Source of the DNA: Anaerolineaceae bacterium UBA700
GTDB taxonomy: Bacteria > Chloroflexota > Anaerolineae > Anaerolineales > Anaerolineaceae
DNA: 5,688 bases
Assembly (NCBI GenBank): GCA_002298885.1
Contig: DBMK01000188.1
Location: forward strand, 1-5,688
Reading direction: 5' to 3'
Position numbers and translations under genes: made by a program. The notes under the pieces are model-generated. The model was given only the letters and a program-made list of their open reading frames with translations, did no database searches and had not been told where the DNA came from. Below, piece after piece: positions 5,563 through 5,688 of this stretch (within the stretch, counting starts at the first letter, position 1; each line of letters starts with the position of its first letter).

Positions 5563-5688
5563 CTACGGAATGCGGAACACGCCGAGCTCTTTGGTCTCTT
5601 CTTCGGTCACGTTCGACATTTCTAGGATGGCTTCGACGTCGGTGTAGCTATGCGGGCGGCGCAGGGTCGAGGCATGCCTCGACCCTGT
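5563..5688 (-). CDS. C-terminal end of an unidentified protein (partial)
   Basis: Reading the minus strand from the window edge, one frame is open for 41 codons and ends at TAG (5565-5563). The last 32 residues, from RRPHSYTDVEAILEM through NVTEEETKELGVFRIP, look like real protein: acidic-helical with a normal C-terminus. The gene would start beyond the window. The tail pattern (HSYTDVEAIL...TEEETKELGV) loosely recalls the C-terminus of CaiB/BaiF-type (class III) CoA-transferases, but this is only a weak resemblance. The first nine codons in the window (TGSRHASTL) come from the palindrome at 5662-5687, so the element is either inside the coding sequence in frame or marks a break in the gene. 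Confidence 0.5.
   Translation of the reverse strand, partial: TGSRHASTLRRPHSYTDVEAILEMSNVTEEETKELGVFRIP
5662..5687. repeat. 26-bp perfect palindrome, second copy of the 3932 element core
   Basis: CAGGGTCGAGGCA (5662-5674) is followed directly by its exact reverse complement (5675-5687). The central 24 bases match 3949-3972 except at one symmetric pair of positions: C/G there is T/A here (5667 and 5682), so pairing is kept. This points to a dispersed palindromic repeat family under structural constraint. It lies at the window edge, so any larger arm on the right cannot be seen. Confidence 0.88.

Overview
The window looks like a piece of a GC-rich bacterial chromosome. It holds six complete protein genes, one tRNA gene and the 3' end of a seventh protein gene. 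Nothing in it fixes the taxon. High-GC genes separated by AT-rich spacers full of low-complexity and palindromic repeats would fit a Chloroflexota (Anaerolineae-like) genome, but that is an impression from general knowledge and not a marker-based call. There is no phage, IS transposase, CRISPR array or rRNA.

Layout. Positions 71-1958 (+) carry a lipoprotein substrate-binding protein of the NMT1/THI5-like (SsuA/ThiY/TauA) class followed by the ATPase of the same transporter class. The permease is not in the window. A 160-bp A-rich repeat spacer separates the two genes. At 2053-3057 (-) lies the DNA polymerase III delta' subunit (holB), convergent with the ATPase gene; the gap between them is almost entirely a long inverted repeat. 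Positions 3058-3246 are repeats only. At 3247-3762 (+) is a stand-alone gene resembling the Imm5-like 'putative immunity protein' family. At 3811-3922 (+) a strong sigma70-type promoter drives tRNA-Asn(GTT). It is followed by a perfect 58-bp palindrome and a T-rich stretch that probably terminates it. At 4022-4381 (+) is a small AT-rich gene for an unrecognised three-helix membrane protein. A further inverted-repeat element fills 4407-4482. At 4551-5549 (+) is an aldo/keto reductase with an intact catalytic tetrad. The last 126 bases hold, on the minus strand, the C-terminus of another protein, with a 26-bp palindrome at the window edge.

The genes are mostly functionally unrelated. Only the binding protein and ATPase form an obvious working unit: uptake of a small organic solute, with a thiamine pyrimidine precursor, sulfonate/taurine or nitrate-type anion as candidates. 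The most unusual property is the spacers. Nearly every one carries a repeat element, and at least two families recur inside this short window. One is a CACAGAG-type low-complexity repeat on both sides of holB. The other is a palindrome with a shared 24-bp core at 3949-3972 and 5663-5686, whose two copies differ only by a compensatory base-pair change. I see no convincing new multi-gene system. The best leads are this palindromic repeat family, one copy of which may lie inside a coding region, and the orphan immunity-like gene.
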